64,000 nucleotides of DNA from contig NZ_JALJWF010000001.1 of assembly GCF_024168645.1 (NCBI RefSeq), positions 3,103,501-3,167,500 of the forward strand. Reading direction: 5' to 3'. Positions 40,564 through 49,262 of the stretch are shown here, in pieces. The stretch comes from Pseudomonas sp. GGS8 (lineage in GTDB: Bacteria > Pseudomonadota > Gammaproteobacteria > Pseudomonadales > Pseudomonadaceae). The number at the start of each line of letters is the position of its first letter. Position 1 is the first letter of the stretch. Under the pieces are notes generated by a model. That model searched no databases. It was not told where the DNA came from and was given only the letters and a program-made list of their open reading frames with translations. A program made the translations under genes and the position numbers.

Positions 40564-40854
40564 ATGTTCGAGAAAATGCAGCGGGCGTTCTGGAAAGCGT
40601 TGACCCCGGACCTGGTGGTGGATGAGCTAAAAGTAGTGGCTCAACCTGTTTCCGGTTTAGCAGCGAATGTCGTGGCCGCGCTGGGCGGTGTTGATAACCT
40701 CAAATCCCATCAGCCGGTGGCGCTGACGCGAATGCGGGTGGAGTTACGGGATGTGGCGCGGATGGATCGGCAGGCGTTGACGGCGGCGGGGGTGGCAGGC
40801 GTCATGATGTTGAACGGTGGAGTGGTGCATCTGATCACCGGTCTGCAGCCATAA
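40564..40854 (+). CDS. small EIIB-like PTS domain protein without the active cysteine
   Basis: This 96-residue protein follows the EIIA-HPr-EI gene by two bases and is clearly part of the operon. Residues 37-95 (AALGGVDNLKSHQ, LTRMRVELRD, AAGVAGVMMLNGG) align by eye with the glucose-family EIIB domain. The expected phosphocysteine in the CxTRLR motif is replaced: here V-A-L-T-R-M-R with Ala53 at the cysteine position. It therefore cannot be phosphorylated there. A regulatory or structural role, or simple decay, are the alternatives. I do not know a characterised homologue. Confidence 0.75.
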   Translation: MFEKMQRAFWKALTPDLVVDELKVVAQPVSGLAANVVAALGGVDNLKSHQPVALTRMRVELRDVARMDRQALTAAGVAGVMMLNGGVVHLITGLQP

Positions 40855-40908
40855 CCGGACCTCGGTGGTGAGGGGGGTGCCCTAATGCCGGTAAGTCAAG
40901 ACGCAGAA

Positions 40909-41002
40909 CCTGTGGGAGCGTGGCTTGCCCGCGAAGAACGATGACGCGTAACACCTGAAAAATCGCGCTGCATTCTTCGCGGGCAAGCCTCGCTCTCACA
41001 GG
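40909..41002. repeat. REP pair (inverted) after the trehalose operon
   Basis: CCTGTGGGAGCGTGGCTTGC with CCGCGAAGAA faces TTCTTCGCGGGCAAGCCTCG with CTCTCACAGG. Confidence 0.8.
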
Positions 41003-41051
41003 ATTTTCATCGCTCAAATTTCTTAACTTCCCTCGCCAAAACCGCTCGGCG

Positions 41052-41375
41052 CTACTCCGAAGGCCGAGCCCGCAACCGTCGCCCAATGACATCCAGCACA
41101 TCGCACCCATCCCGTAACGGAATGGCGCAGAGCAAGGCAAAGTCACTGAGAATGAAGGATTCGCACTCGACCGAACCACGCATGGACATGTTCTCAAGCA
41201 CCTGAGTGACTGCACGAATTCGATAGCTGGCAGCGTCATACAAAACATCGATCGGCGCGTGGGTATCGACGAACAGGGTGGGCATGTCGCTGCAGTTGCT
41301 GGTGAGCGCCATGAAGCGGTTGTCGGGGTGGGGAATTGGTTTTTCGTAGGGTGGGTCTGGCGTTAGCGTCGTCAT
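41052..41375 (-). CDS. DUF3077/DUF6124-like Pseudomonas protein
   Basis: This 107-residue protein resembles the small DUF3077/DUF6124 family that is multicopy in pseudomonads and of unknown function. The visible pattern is a disordered N-terminus with prolines (TPDPPYEKPIPH), then FVDTHAPIDVLYDAASYRIRA and two helices. ATG 41375 is chosen. It is flanked by REPs on one side and a large gene-poor region on the other. Confidence 0.65.
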   Translation of the reverse strand: MTTLTPDPPYEKPIPHPDNRFMALTSNCSDMPTLFVDTHAPIDVLYDAASYRIRAVTQVLENMSMRGSVECESFILSDFALLCAIPLRDGCDVLDVIGRRLRARPSE

Positions 41376-42190
41376 TTGTAATTTCCATGAGTATGAATAT
41401 GAGCTGCCAACGCACCCTCCTACAGGTTTGGGTGGCAGCCATGCGCAGGAGTAGGAGTACCGAGCACTCATGAACCTCGGCCACGCCGAAGCGTGTCCCG
41501 CGCACAGCCGCCGCGAACGATCTTACGGACACGAATTAAGCGCCGCAATCAAACGACAAAGCTGTTGCACCATGAGAGAGGGCTCCTACACCCTACCACT
41601 GCATTCGCAGTGACAGCCAAAGACTATCCATGGATCTCACTTCACACCAGTTCATGGAAACCGATACGTTTTGCAGGAAACTTCCGACGACCTTGCCCAG
41701 AAATTTCGCCGACTGTAAGACCGCTTCGCGGGCAAGCCTCGCTCCTACGGAATCGAGGCAGACCGCCAAATATAGGAACGACTTCAATCCTGTAGGCGCG
41801 AGGCTTGCCCGCGATTGAGCGCGAAGCGGTCATAAAATCTATCTGCCCCGGAGATAACAGCGAGTTCTTGTTCGATGCGGGCGACGTGCTCCATCAACGT
41901 ATGAAAATTAGGCGCGGGGACTTTGCGGGGGGATCGATCAGGAAAGAAGTCGGGAAAGGTGGAAATGGATGTAGGGCGATTCCCTGATTGACGACGACTA
42001 AGTAACGATCAGCGAAGCGGCCACAAATTCTACAATCGCATTGCAGCAGACATCCCGCACGAGCCCGAAAAGATCGCCAAGGACTGTGACCATCCGCCGC
42101 GCTGCCCTTACTGTTTCTCAACCGCAGGTGTATCGTATTCGCCTTTTGCAGGCACCGCGCCTGTGGCTGATACGTGAGGTAGTTGAGTTC
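41376..42190. other. 815-base intergenic region
   Basis: Between the DUF3077-like gene and the multicopper oxidase there is one REP pair (41724-41814). The open frames here are short and look non-coding. Nothing else was recognised; upstream elements for the oxidase are not obvious apart from its GAGG ribosome-binding site. Confidence 0.5.
41724..41814. repeat. REP pair, GTAGGAGCGAGG subtype
   Basis: CTTCGCGGGCAAGCCTCGCT with CCTACGG faces CCTGTAGGCGCGAGGCTTGC with CCGCGA. The second copy has a changed arm. Confidence 0.75.
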
Positions 42191-43567
42191 ATGTCCTTTA
42201 CCCGTCGCCAAATCCTCGGTGGCCTGGCCGGTCTTGTTGTCGTTGGTGTCGGAGCCGGTGGCGCGTCGCGTTATTGGCTGGGCAAAATGGCCGATGCTGA
42301 CGCCGGTCACGACTATGAGCTCATCGCCGCCCCGCTGGACGTCGAACTGGTGGCCGGGCACAAGACTCAAGCCTGGGCGTTCGGCCCATCGGCGCCGGGC
42401 ACTGAGTTGCGTGTGCGTCAGGGCGAATGGTTGCGGGTGCGCTTCATCAACCACTTGCCGGTGGCGACCACCATTCACTGGCACGGCATCCGCCTGCCAT
42501 TGGAAATGGACGGCGTACCGTATGTCTCGCAATTGCCGGTGCTGCCGGGCGAATACTTCGATTACAAATTCCGCGTGCCCGATGCCGGCAGCTACTGGTA
42601 TCACCCGCACGTGAACAGCAGCGAAGAGCTCGGTCGCGGGCTGGTCGGGCCGTTGATCATCGAAGAGCGCGAGCCCACCGGTTTCAAGTACGAAAAGACC
42701 TTGAGCCTCAAGAGCTGGCATGTCGATGAAATCGGTGCTTTCGTGCCGTTCAGCATTCCTCGTGAAGCGGCCCGTGGTGGTACGGCGGGGGGGCTGTCGA
42801 CCATCAATGGCGTCTCACAAGCGGTGATCGACTTGCCCGCCGGGCAGATCACCCGCGTACGCCTGCTCAACCTCGATAATACGTTGACGTACCGCCTCAA
42901 CATTCCCGGTGTCGAAGCGCAGATCTACGCGCTGGACGGCAACCCGATTGAACCGCGCCCGCTGGGCAAGGAATACTGGCTCGGCCCGGGTATGCGCATT
43001 TGCCTGGCGATCAAGGCACCGCCGGCCGGCGAAGAATTGTCCCTGCGCAACGGCCCGGTACGCCTGGGCACCTTGCGCTCGGTGGCCAATACCGACGCGC
43101 CGACCGAGTGGCCGCCGGCACTGCCTGCCAATCCGGTGTCCGAGCCAGACCTGGCCAATGCCGAGAAACTCAACTTCAATTTTGAATGGGTGGGCTCGGT
43201 GTCGGTCGACGTTGATAACGGCAAACCGCCCAGCCTGTGGCAGATCAACGGCAAGGCCTGGGACATCACCGACAAGACCTGCGCCGATCGACCGATTGCC
43301 AAGCTCGAAAAGGGCAAAAGCTATATTTTCGAATTGAAAAACATGACTCAGTATCAGCACCCGATCCACTTGCATGGCATGAGCTTCAAAGTCATTGCCT
43401 CGAACCGGCACAAGGTTATCCCGTACTTCACCGACACTTACCTGTTGGGTAAGAACGAGCGTGCGCAAGTGGCGCTGGTGGCGGATAACCCGGGCGTCTG
43501 GATGTTCCACTGCCATGTGATCGACCACATGGAAACCGGCCTGATGGCCGCCATCGAGGTGGCGTGA
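42191..43567 (+). CDS. Tat-exported multicopper oxidase
   Basis: This 458-residue enzyme is a multicopper oxidase of the cupredoxin fold, likely periplasmic. ATG 42191 starts a Tat signal (TRRQILGGLAG), with GAGG upstream. The copper ligands are visible: His96-Trp-His98 (HWHG), YWYHPHVNS, His390/393/395 (HPIHLHGMSF) and His440-Cys441-His442 (FHCHVIDHMETG). Substrate is unknown: homologues include copper efflux oxidases (CueO/CopA) and laccases. No Met-rich insert typical of CueO is seen. Its stop overlaps the start of tadA. Confidence 0.88.
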   Translation: MSFTRRQILGGLAGLVVVGVGAGGASRYWLGKMADADAGHDYELIAAPLDVELVAGHKTQAWAFGPSAPGTELRVRQGEWLRVRFINHLPVATTIHWHGIRLPLEMDGVPYVSQLPVLPGEYFDYKFRVPDAGSYWYHPHVNSSEELGRGLVGPLIIEEREPTGFKYEKTLSLKSWHVDEIGAFVPFSIPREAARGGTAGGLSTINGVSQAVIDLPAGQITRVRLLNLDNTLTYRLNIPGVEAQIYALDGNPIEPRPLGKEYWLGPGMRICLAIKAPPAGEELSLRNGPVRLGTLRSVANTDAPTEWPPALPANPVSEPDLANAEKLNFNFEWVGSVSVDVDNGKPPSLWQINGKAWDITDKTCADRPIAKLEKGKSYIFELKNMTQYQHPIHLHGMSFKVIASNRHKVIPYFTDTYLLGKNERAQVALVADNPGVWMFHCHVIDHMETGLMAAIEVA

Positions 43568-44064
43568 TGCGTCAGATACGCCCCGCGGCGATTATCGACC
43601 GCAGCCGTGATCGTGATTTCATGCGCGAAGCCCTGGCCCTCGCCGCCGAAGGCGCGGCGCTGGGTGAAGTGCCAGTGGGTGCTGTGCTGGTGCAGGACGG
43701 TGAAATCATTGGGCGCGGTTTCAATTGCCCGATCAGCGGCAATGACCCCAGCGCCCACGCCGAGATGGTCGCGATCCGCGCCGCCGCCCAGGCCGCCAGC
43801 AACTATCGCCTGCCGGGCAGTACGCTCTACGTGACGCTGGAGCCGTGCAGCATGTGCGCCGGGCTGATCGTGCATTCGCGAATTGCCCGGGTGGTGTATG
43901 GCGCGCTGGAGCCCAAGGCCGGGATCGTGCAGAGCCAGGGGCAGTTCTTTACCCAGGGCTTTCTGAATCACCGGGTGTTGTATGAGGGTGGGGTGTTGGC
44001 GGAGGAATGTGGGGCGGTGTTGAGCGAGTTTTTCAAGGCCCGTCGAGCCAAATCTTCAGAGTAA
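43567..44064 (+). CDS. tadA: tRNA-specific adenosine deaminase TadA
   Basis: TadA deaminates A34 to inosine in tRNA-Arg(ACG). Zinc-binding motifs are HAEMVAIRA and EPCSMCAG, and the length is about 165 aa. The ATG at 43567 overlaps the oxidase stop (GTGATG); GTG 43564 is also possible. Pairing of tadA with the oxidase gene is common in Pseudomonas and probably not functional. REP-like hairpin follows. Confidence 0.95.
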   Translation: MRQIRPAAIIDRSRDRDFMREALALAAEGAALGEVPVGAVLVQDGEIIGRGFNCPISGNDPSAHAEMVAIRAAAQAASNYRLPGSTLYVTLEPCSMCAGLIVHSRIARVVYGALEPKAGIVQSQGQFFTQGFLNHRVLYEGGVLAEECGAVLSEFFKARRAKSSE

Positions 44065-44072
44065 GCACTGAT

Positions 44073-44120
44073 CCCTGTGGGAGCGGCGGTGCGGCGACCC
44101 GACTTGCCGCTCCCACAGGG
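44073..44120. repeat. hairpin with 15-base arms between tadA and cmoB
   Basis: CCCTGTGGGAGCGGC and GCCGCTCCCACAGGG are exact complements, with GGTGCGGCGACCCGACTT in between. It is a REP variant and lies between converging genes, so it may also terminate transcription. Confidence 0.75.
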
Positions 44121-44146
44121 GATCTCGGTGTTTGGGGGATTGGGGC

Positions 44147-45103
44147 TTACTTGCGAGCAACAATCACCGCGCGCATCGGCGCCGGCAGCCCTTCAACCGT
44201 TTTGCTGTGATCATCCGGATCAAGGAAATCGCTCAACGACTGATACTTCATCCACTCCGTCCCGCGTTGTTCCTCGACCGTGGTCATGCTCACATCCACG
44301 CAACGCACATCGTTGAACCCGGCGCGACGCAGCCACAGTTCCAGCGCCGGCACCGACGGCAGAAACCAGACATTACGCATCTGTGCGTAACGGTCTTCCG
44401 GCACCAATACCTGCTGCTGATCGCCTTCGATCACCAGCGTCTCCAGCACCAGTTCACCACCCCTGACCAGGCAATCCTTCAGCGCCAGCAAATGCTCGAT
44501 CGGTGAACGGCGGTGGTAAAACACGCCCATGGAAAACACCGTGTCGAACCCTTCCAGATTCGGCGGCAGGTCTTCGAAAGGGAATGGCAGGTGCCAGGCA
44601 TTCGGTTCTGACAGGTAACGCTGTACGGCCTGGAACTGGCAGAAAAACAGCCAGTTCGGATCGACACCAATCACGCTGTCGGCACCGGCGCCGAGCATGC
44701 GCCACATGTAATAGCCGTTGCCGCAACCGACATCAAGGATACGCTTGCCTCTCAAGTCCAGGTGCGGAGCGACGCGAGACCACTTCCAGTCCGAGCGCCA
44801 TTCGGTGTCGACATGCACGCCGAACAGGTCAAACGGCCCTTTACGCCAAGGTGACAAGCCCATCAGCGCGGTGCGCATTTGCGCGCGGGTTTCGTCGTTG
44901 CAATCGGTGTCCAGCTTCAAGCCGTTCAACAAGTCGACTTCGCTCGGCTGGATCTTCGGTAACGCATCCAGGGCGCTCTGCCAGCGCTCCAGGTCGCCGT
45001 GACCTTTTTCCATTTTCTTGTCGAGTTGCACTTGCAGGGTGTTGGCCCAGTCGGCCAGCGGAGTACCGGCCAGACGGCGGGCAAGGGGGGACAAATCAAT
45101 CAT
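44147..45103 (-). CDS. cmoB: tRNA U34 carboxymethyltransferase CmoB
   Basis: CmoB uses carboxy-S-adenosylmethionine to make cmo5U at the tRNA wobble position. The 318 aa end with the usual Rossmann domain ([17 protein letters not shown] near residue 120). The N-terminal region ([18 protein letters not shown]) is conserved. The start overlaps the end of cmoA by four bases. Confidence 0.95.
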   Translation of the reverse strand: MIDLSPLARRLAGTPLADWANTLQVQLDKKMEKGHGDLERWQSALDALPKIQPSEVDLLNGLKLDTDCNDETRAQMRTALMGLSPWRKGPFDLFGVHVDTEWRSDWKWSRVAPHLDLRGKRILDVGCGNGYYMWRMLGAGADSVIGVDPNWLFFCQFQAVQRYLSEPNAWHLPFPFEDLPPNLEGFDTVFSMGVFYHRRSPIEHLLALKDCLVRGGELVLETLVIEGDQQQVLVPEDRYAQMRNVWFLPSVPALELWLRRAGFNDVRCVDVSMTTVEEQRGTEWMKYQSLSDFLDPDDHSKTVEGLPAPMRAVIVARK

Positions 45104-45843
45104 GGCAAGGCAATCAACGAGGCAAAGTTAAGACACTGGAACCACGGCACGACTTTCGAGAACCCGGCGGCCAGCAGGCGTTCGCGGTGTTCTTCGAGGC
45201 TGTCGGGCTTCATGACATTTTCGATGGCGCTGCGCTTCTGGGCGATTTCCAGTTCGCTGTAGCCGTTGGCGCGTTTGAAGGCTACGTGCAGCTCAGTGAG
45301 CAGCGCGTGGTCTTCGGGATCGTTGAAGCGCAGCTTCTCCGAAAGAATCAGCGCGCCACCGGGCAGCAACGATTGGCGGATGCGCGCGAGCAGCGCGGTG
45401 CGCTGGTCCGGGGCGATGAATTGCAGGGTGAAGTTCAGCGCCACCACCGAGGCCGGCTGGAATTCCAGGGCAAGGATGTCGCCTTCGATCACTTCCACCG
45501 GCAGCAACTCCTGGAACATCGAGTCCTGGCCGTTGAGGTATTCGCGGCAACGCTCAACCATGGCCGCAGAGTTATCCACAGCGATCACCCGGCAGCCGTC
45601 GGTGCGCACGTGACGGCGCAAGGCCTGGGTCACGGCGCCCAAAGACGAGCCCAAATCGTAGAGCACACTGTTCGGCTGGGCGAATTGCGCAGCGAGCACG
45701 CCGAGGTTTTCAACGATGGTCGGATAACCCGGCACCGAGCGCTTGATCATGTCCGGGAACACCCGCACCACGTCCTCGTTAAAGGCGAAGTCAGGCACCT
45801 GGGCCAAAGGCTGGGCGAAAAGGCGATCGGATTCTTTGCTCAC
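45100..45843 (-). CDS. cmoA: carboxy-S-adenosyl-L-methionine synthase CmoA
   Basis: CmoA makes carboxy-SAM from SAM and prephenate, the cofactor for CmoB. The start is GTG 45843 ([12 protein letters not shown]), giving 247 aa, the normal length. The SAM-binding motif is [16 protein letters not shown]. It is upstream of, and coupled to, cmoB. Confidence 0.94.
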   Translation of the reverse strand: MSKESDRLFAQPLAQVPDFAFNEDVVRVFPDMIKRSVPGYPTIVENLGVLAAQFAQPNSVLYDLGSSLGAVTQALRRHVRTDGCRVIAVDNSAAMVERCREYLNGQDSMFQELLPVEVIEGDILALEFQPASVVALNFTLQFIAPDQRTALLARIRQSLLPGGALILSEKLRFNDPEDHALLTELHVAFKRANGYSELEIAQKRSAIENVMKPDSLEEHRERLLAAGFSKVVPWFQCLNFASLIALP

Positions 45844-45955
45844 GGCGGTTCCAGCGGTATAGGTGGAAAAGGCCGGCATTTTAGCCAACTTGACGCGGGG
45901 ATGCGCGGGTTGTCTGATAAACCGCCGGACTAACCTCGGTTAACGGAGAGACATG

Positions 45956-46093
45956 CTGTTGTGGCGAGGGAGCTTGCTCCCGCTCGGCTGCGCAGCAGTC
46001 GTCATCCAGTAAGTGGGTTTTGTCTGGGAAGTTGGTGTCGCCTGGGTTGGGTCTGCTTCGCAGCCCAGCGGGAGCGAGCTCCCTCGCCACAGG
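45956..46093. repeat. REP-like inverted pair, GCGAGGGAGCTTGCTCCCGC subtype
   Basis: TGTGGCGAGGGAGCTTGCTC and the inverted copy AGCGGGAGCGAGCTCCCTCG with CCACAGG enclose a region with CTGCGCAGCAG and TGCTTCGCAGC hairpins. This is a distinct subtype from the GTGGGAGCGGG REPs. Confidence 0.8.
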
Positions 46094-46095
46094 AT

Positions 46096-46731
46096 TCAGC
46101 GCGGTTTCTGGGTGAACGCCGACGCCGCAATCCCCCATTGCCCCAGCCAGTAACTCAGAATGATCACATAAGGCGCGGCATGAAATGGCATCACAAACCG
46201 GTTAATGCCAATCACGCTGTCAGAAAGCACAAACGCCACCGCGCCCGCCGCCGCCAGCAGCGCCGAGCGTTTGGGCACGTCGGTGCCGAGTCGGGCCAGG
46301 GCGCGCCAGAGCATGGCGCTGATGGCCAGGCCGTAGACGATCACCGGGATCAGCAGCGGCCCCAAGCCATTGGAAATCAGAATCCCCAGCAGCACGGCAC
46401 CCACGCCGAAGGCAAGGATCAGCGGCAACACAGCCAGACGCCGGCAATCGCTCAAATAAGCCTTCAGATACGCCAGATGCGCGAGCAAAAACGCTCCAAG
46501 TCCAAACACGAACAAGTCTTGCGGCCATGCCAGCAACACGTCGCCGACCAAGGAGAAAATCAAACCCAGGCTGATCCAGCGCCGATATTCGCTGGGCGGT
46601 GCATCGTGCAACCAGCCGAGCAGGGCCAGCACTGGCATCGGTTTGACCAGCAGGCAGAGCAGCGCGGCATGCACGCTCAAGCCATACACAAAGGTCACCG
46701 CGCCCATCAACGCCAGAATCAGCCAGCCCAC
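46096..46731 (-). CDS. lysoplasmalogenase (YhhN/TMEM86 family)
   Basis: This 211-residue integral membrane protein has about seven or eight helices and the YhhN (PF07947) pattern: KPMPVLALLGWL, FSLVGDVLLAWP, FVFGLGAFLLAHLAYLKAYL and LSDSVIGINRF. Bacterial members hydrolyse the vinyl-ether bond of lysoplasmalogen. Whether this organism contains such substrates is unclear. It follows the chagasin-like gene by two bases on the same strand. Confidence 0.82.
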   Translation of the reverse strand: MGWLILALMGAVTFVYGLSVHAALLCLLVKPMPVLALLGWLHDAPPSEYRRWISLGLIFSLVGDVLLAWPQDLFVFGLGAFLLAHLAYLKAYLSDCRRLAVLPLILAFGVGAVLLGILISNGLGPLLIPVIVYGLAISAMLWRALARLGTDVPKRSALLAAAGAVAFVLSDSVIGINRFVMPFHAAPYVIILSYWLGQWGIAASAFTQKPR

Positions 46732-46733
46732 GA

Positions 46734-47126
46734 TCAGTTAACCGCGATGGCGCAGTCGAAGGTTTGCACGGCGGGTACTTCCGGTGCCCACGGTTGTGAG
46801 TAAGTCAGTCGCAGGCGGCCAGTACCGTTGGCGAAGGCCTGGAAACGCCAGGTTGAAATGCCGGCACTGCCGATGATTCCGGCGTCTTCCGGATTGCTGT
46901 AAACCTCGGGGCTGAGCGCGCGCAACACGCCACCGGCTGAATCCTGAATCGCCCAGCGGTAACCCGTGGTCGGGTTGCTTGGCAGCGTCAGGATCAGGGT
47001 TTGCCCGTTGTGCAGTTTCGCCGGACATTCGCTTTGTTTTTCCACGGTCAGGTTCTGTTTCGGTTGCGAGGCGCAAGCGCTCAGCAGAGCAAGGGCGAGG
47101 GGGACAAACAGGCGAGTGGGGGACAT
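46734..47126 (-). CDS. chagasin-like (ICP, I42) cysteine-peptidase inhibitor lipoprotein
   Basis: The 130-residue protein has a lipoprotein signal (LALALLSACAS, Cys near residue 18). Its single domain has the chagasin/ICP motifs NPTTGY and WAPEVPAVQTF, with the first loop in SNPTTGYRW. Such proteins inhibit papain-like cysteine peptidases; the physiological target in Pseudomonas is not known. ATG 47126 is the natural start. Confidence 0.82.
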   Translation of the reverse strand: MSPTRLFVPLALALLSACASQPKQNLTVEKQSECPAKLHNGQTLILTLPSNPTTGYRWAIQDSAGGVLRALSPEVYSNPEDAGIIGSAGISTWRFQAFANGTGRLRLTYSQPWAPEVPAVQTFDCAIAVN

Positions 47127-47213
47127 AAGATCAGCGGCTCCAGCGTTCACGACGAACGGCGAGCATAACTGAAGATGAGACAAATTGTGACGGTGCCGGC
47201 GGTCTGACTCTTT

Positions 47214-47300
47214 CTGGGAGCGAGCTGCTCGCGATGCACACAACGCGGTCGTTCAGATAGACCGCGTTGACTCCTTCGCGAGCAAGCCCGCTGCCAGCGG
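47214..47300. repeat. REP-like inverted pair with a perfect inner hairpin
   Basis: TCTGGGAGCGAGCTGCTCGC and GCGAGCAAGCCCGCTGCCAG flank CAACGCGGTC and GACCGCGTTG, a perfect 10-base stem at about 47241-47269. Confidence 0.7.
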
Positions 47301-47302
47301 GT

Positions 47303-47992
47303 TTAGAGTGTGCCGAAGACTTTCTTCGCCAAATTGGTCGCCGCTGCCGCAGGGTTCTTGCGAATGGTTTCTTCCTGTTTGCCAATCATCTCGAACAACC
47401 CGTTCAACGCCTGTTCGGTCACGTAGCTTTCGATGTTGGCATTTTTCGCATCCAGCACACCCAGCGTTGCGGCTTGCCCGGCGAACGCGTTGTATTGCTG
47501 AGCCAAACCCACCTGGTCGGTGGCTTGCTTGACGATCGGCAAGAACTTGATGCGGATCTGTTCGCGGCTGGTTTTGCTCAGGTACTGAGTGGCCGAATCC
47601 TGGCCGCCGCTGAGAATCCCCTTGGCATCTTCCACGGTCATCTTCTTCACCGCATTCACCAGAATCGGCTGAGCTTGCGTTACCGCCGCTTCAGCTGCCT
47701 TGTTCATGCTGGTTTCCAGTTGATCGACCTGGTCGCCCATGCCGAACTGTTTCATTTTCTTGGCGACCTTACCCAGTTTTCCCGGCAGTTCGATTTTCAC
47801 GTCCGGGTTGTTGCTGAAACCGCCGGGCGTGCCAAGTTGCTTGACGGCCAGTTGTGCGCCTTGGGTCAGTGCGTCCTTGAGGCCGCCGCTGGCGTCTTGT
47901 TGCGACAGGTCAGTGAGTGACAGTGCCAGGGCATTAGCGCAAATCATCAAGCCTGCGCACAGGCCGGCGAAGCGAAGGGTAGGGCGCAACAT
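47303..47992 (-). CDS. exported DUF4197 protein
   Basis: This 229-residue protein of unknown function is exported: MLRPTLRFAGLCAGLMICANALA is a signal peptide. The mature part contains the DUF4197 pattern (QQDASGGLKDALTQGAQLAV, then alternating helices to the LAKKVFGTL end). Helical content is high and there is no membrane helix. It is widely conserved in Proteobacteria. Confidence 0.82.
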   Translation of the reverse strand: MLRPTLRFAGLCAGLMICANALALSLTDLSQQDASGGLKDALTQGAQLAVKQLGTPGGFSNNPDVKIELPGKLGKVAKKMKQFGMGDQVDQLETSMNKAAEAAVTQAQPILVNAVKKMTVEDAKGILSGGQDSATQYLSKTSREQIRIKFLPIVKQATDQVGLAQQYNAFAGQAATLGVLDAKNANIESYVTEQALNGLFEMIGKQEETIRKNPAAAATNLAKKVFGTL

Positions 47993-48031
47993 GGCGGCTT
48001 CCTTGTGAAAAAAAGTTCAGAAAAGACAGTT

Positions 48032-48427
48032 AACGGACGGCATCGACGCGGATTTTCAGTGGCTGTGGATCTTTGCCATCCAGTTTTACGGCGTGATGTT
48101 CAGTGGAGATGAACATCAATTTGCCGTCCACGTCGATCCGCGCGCTGACCGAATAACGATGGCGGGTTTGACCTGGGCCGGATCGTAGCTCAAATGAAAC
48201 GGCAGCGGCACCTGGCCCTTGACCGGACCTTTCTGTGCATCGAGCACCACCGCCGGCGCGTCGGCCAGGGACACGTCCTGCAGGCTGATGCTCAGGGTCG
48301 CGTCAGGTGGCAGGGCGATGCGTTGCAGGTAGAACACTTCGCCGTCAAGGCTGACTTTGGTGGCCGGTGTAGTTGACTGGCAGGCGCTCAACAAAGTGGC
48401 AGCCGCAAGAACAGAAATTTTTTTCAT
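48032..48427 (-). pseudogene. frameshifted YbaY-type lipoprotein gene
   Basis: The frame from ATG 48427 encodes a lipoprotein (MKKISVLAAATLLSACQS, lipobox LSAC with Cys16). Its YbaY-like domain begins VSLDGEVFYLQRIALPPDA, but the frame runs out of sense after YDPAQVKP and stops at 48116. Continuing in another frame from about 48168, the sequence reads RHRYSVSARIDVDGKLMFIS and on through HHAVKLDGKDPQPL to VDAVR, ending at 48032. The junction GGTCAAACCCG looks like one copy of a former 10-base direct repeat, so loss of 10 bases explains the shift. It could also be a sequencing error. Confidence 0.8.
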
Positions 48428-48477
48428 CGCAACCTCTAAGGCTTGAGCATCGGAAGAAGCCCGGCGCTCAAGGAAAT

Positions 48478-49164
48478 CTAGCGGATTTTGGCAATAGTGT
48501 CAGTGAGCAAACGTAATGGCGCATCTAGCCGCTGATTGAGCGTGTGCAATAGGCGCGAACTTGCCGGTTGTAGTGTCGGTAAAAGCTCGATGGGGCCTGG
48601 AGATACGGAGATGTGTTGGTGGTATCTGTTTTCAATCCCGCTCAGTGCATAGAGCTTTCCGGGGACGACATCGTCTGGGTCATATTTCAAATAAAATGAA
48701 GTTGCAGTTTGTTCATCGTGTGTGACGCGCACCAGCTCAACTCCAGGGTTGCCGGTTTCATGCAGGCTGACGGTTACCGCTTGCTCTGTGGCTACGGCCT
48801 CCGCTTCTTGTACTTCAACATACAAATACCCGATCGGACTCAAGTGCAGGGTGTGGTGAGAGGGCGCGTGATTGACGATCACGAAGTAGTCCTGCTCCAG
48901 CAGCAACGGCTGTTGGTTATGGAGCATCTGTATGTTGATCCGGTACTTGACGCTGATACCCGGATAGTGGTGCGCAAATGAAAAACTAAACGGGCCATCA
49001 GTAATCGAAGGGTATCGCCAGTCTTTGACGTTAATCGGTTGTTTGGTATTAGCGACCTGGATGTCGATAACTGTTTCATTTTCGCCGTCGAGGGGCGGAA
49101 CAAAGTCAGGTGGCAAACTAAAGATTAGAGTGATGTTTGGGGTTTCTTCGTTCAATAGGCTCAT
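48478..49164 (-). CDS. hypothetical protein with possible YbaY-like repeats
   Basis: I do not recognise this 228-residue protein firmly. It has no signal peptide or membrane helix. The second half (HLSPIGYLYVEVQEAEAVAT to SFYLKYDPDDVVPGKLYAL) recalls the YbaY-type beta domain, and the first half (ITLIFSLPPDFVPPLDGENE to FSFSFAHHYPGISVKYRI) could be another copy. The match is by eye only. It lies 50 bases from the broken YbaY lipoprotein gene, and its base composition is visibly more A/T-rich than its neighbours. The ATG follows a GATAAGGATATC-type ribosome-binding site. Confidence 0.55.
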   Translation of the reverse strand: MSLLNEETPNITLIFSLPPDFVPPLDGENETVIDIQVANTKQPINVKDWRYPSITDGPFSFSFAHHYPGISVKYRINIQMLHNQQPLLLEQDYFVIVNHAPSHHTLHLSPIGYLYVEVQEAEAVATEQAVTVSLHETGNPGVELVRVTHDEQTATSFYLKYDPDDVVPGKLYALSGIENRYHQHISVSPGPIELLPTLQPASSRLLHTLNQRLDAPLRLLTDTIAKIR

Positions 49165-49214
49165 CTCGATATCCTTATCGCGATTATTTAAAAGTAGCCT
49201 ATTAATTCACGAAT

Positions 49215-49252
49215 CAACTAACCGGAAAACATCTCCGTGTTCCGGTTAGTTG
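49215..49252. terminator. 13-base inverted repeat between plsB and the hypothetical gene
   Basis: CAACTAACCGGAA and TTCCGGTTAGTTG are exact complements with a 12-base loop, 11 bases after plsB. No T-run follows on the minus strand, so terminator function is uncertain. Confidence 0.45.
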
Positions 49253-49262
49253 TCTGAAAGTT

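Noticed and set aside
41493..41795. 100-codon plus-strand frame in the 815-base gap
   Set aside because: Lies across a REP pair, with no ribosome-binding site or recognisable features.
44503..45933. 476-codon plus-strand frame opposite cmoB/cmoA
   Set aside because: It crosses two well-defined genes and has no domain.
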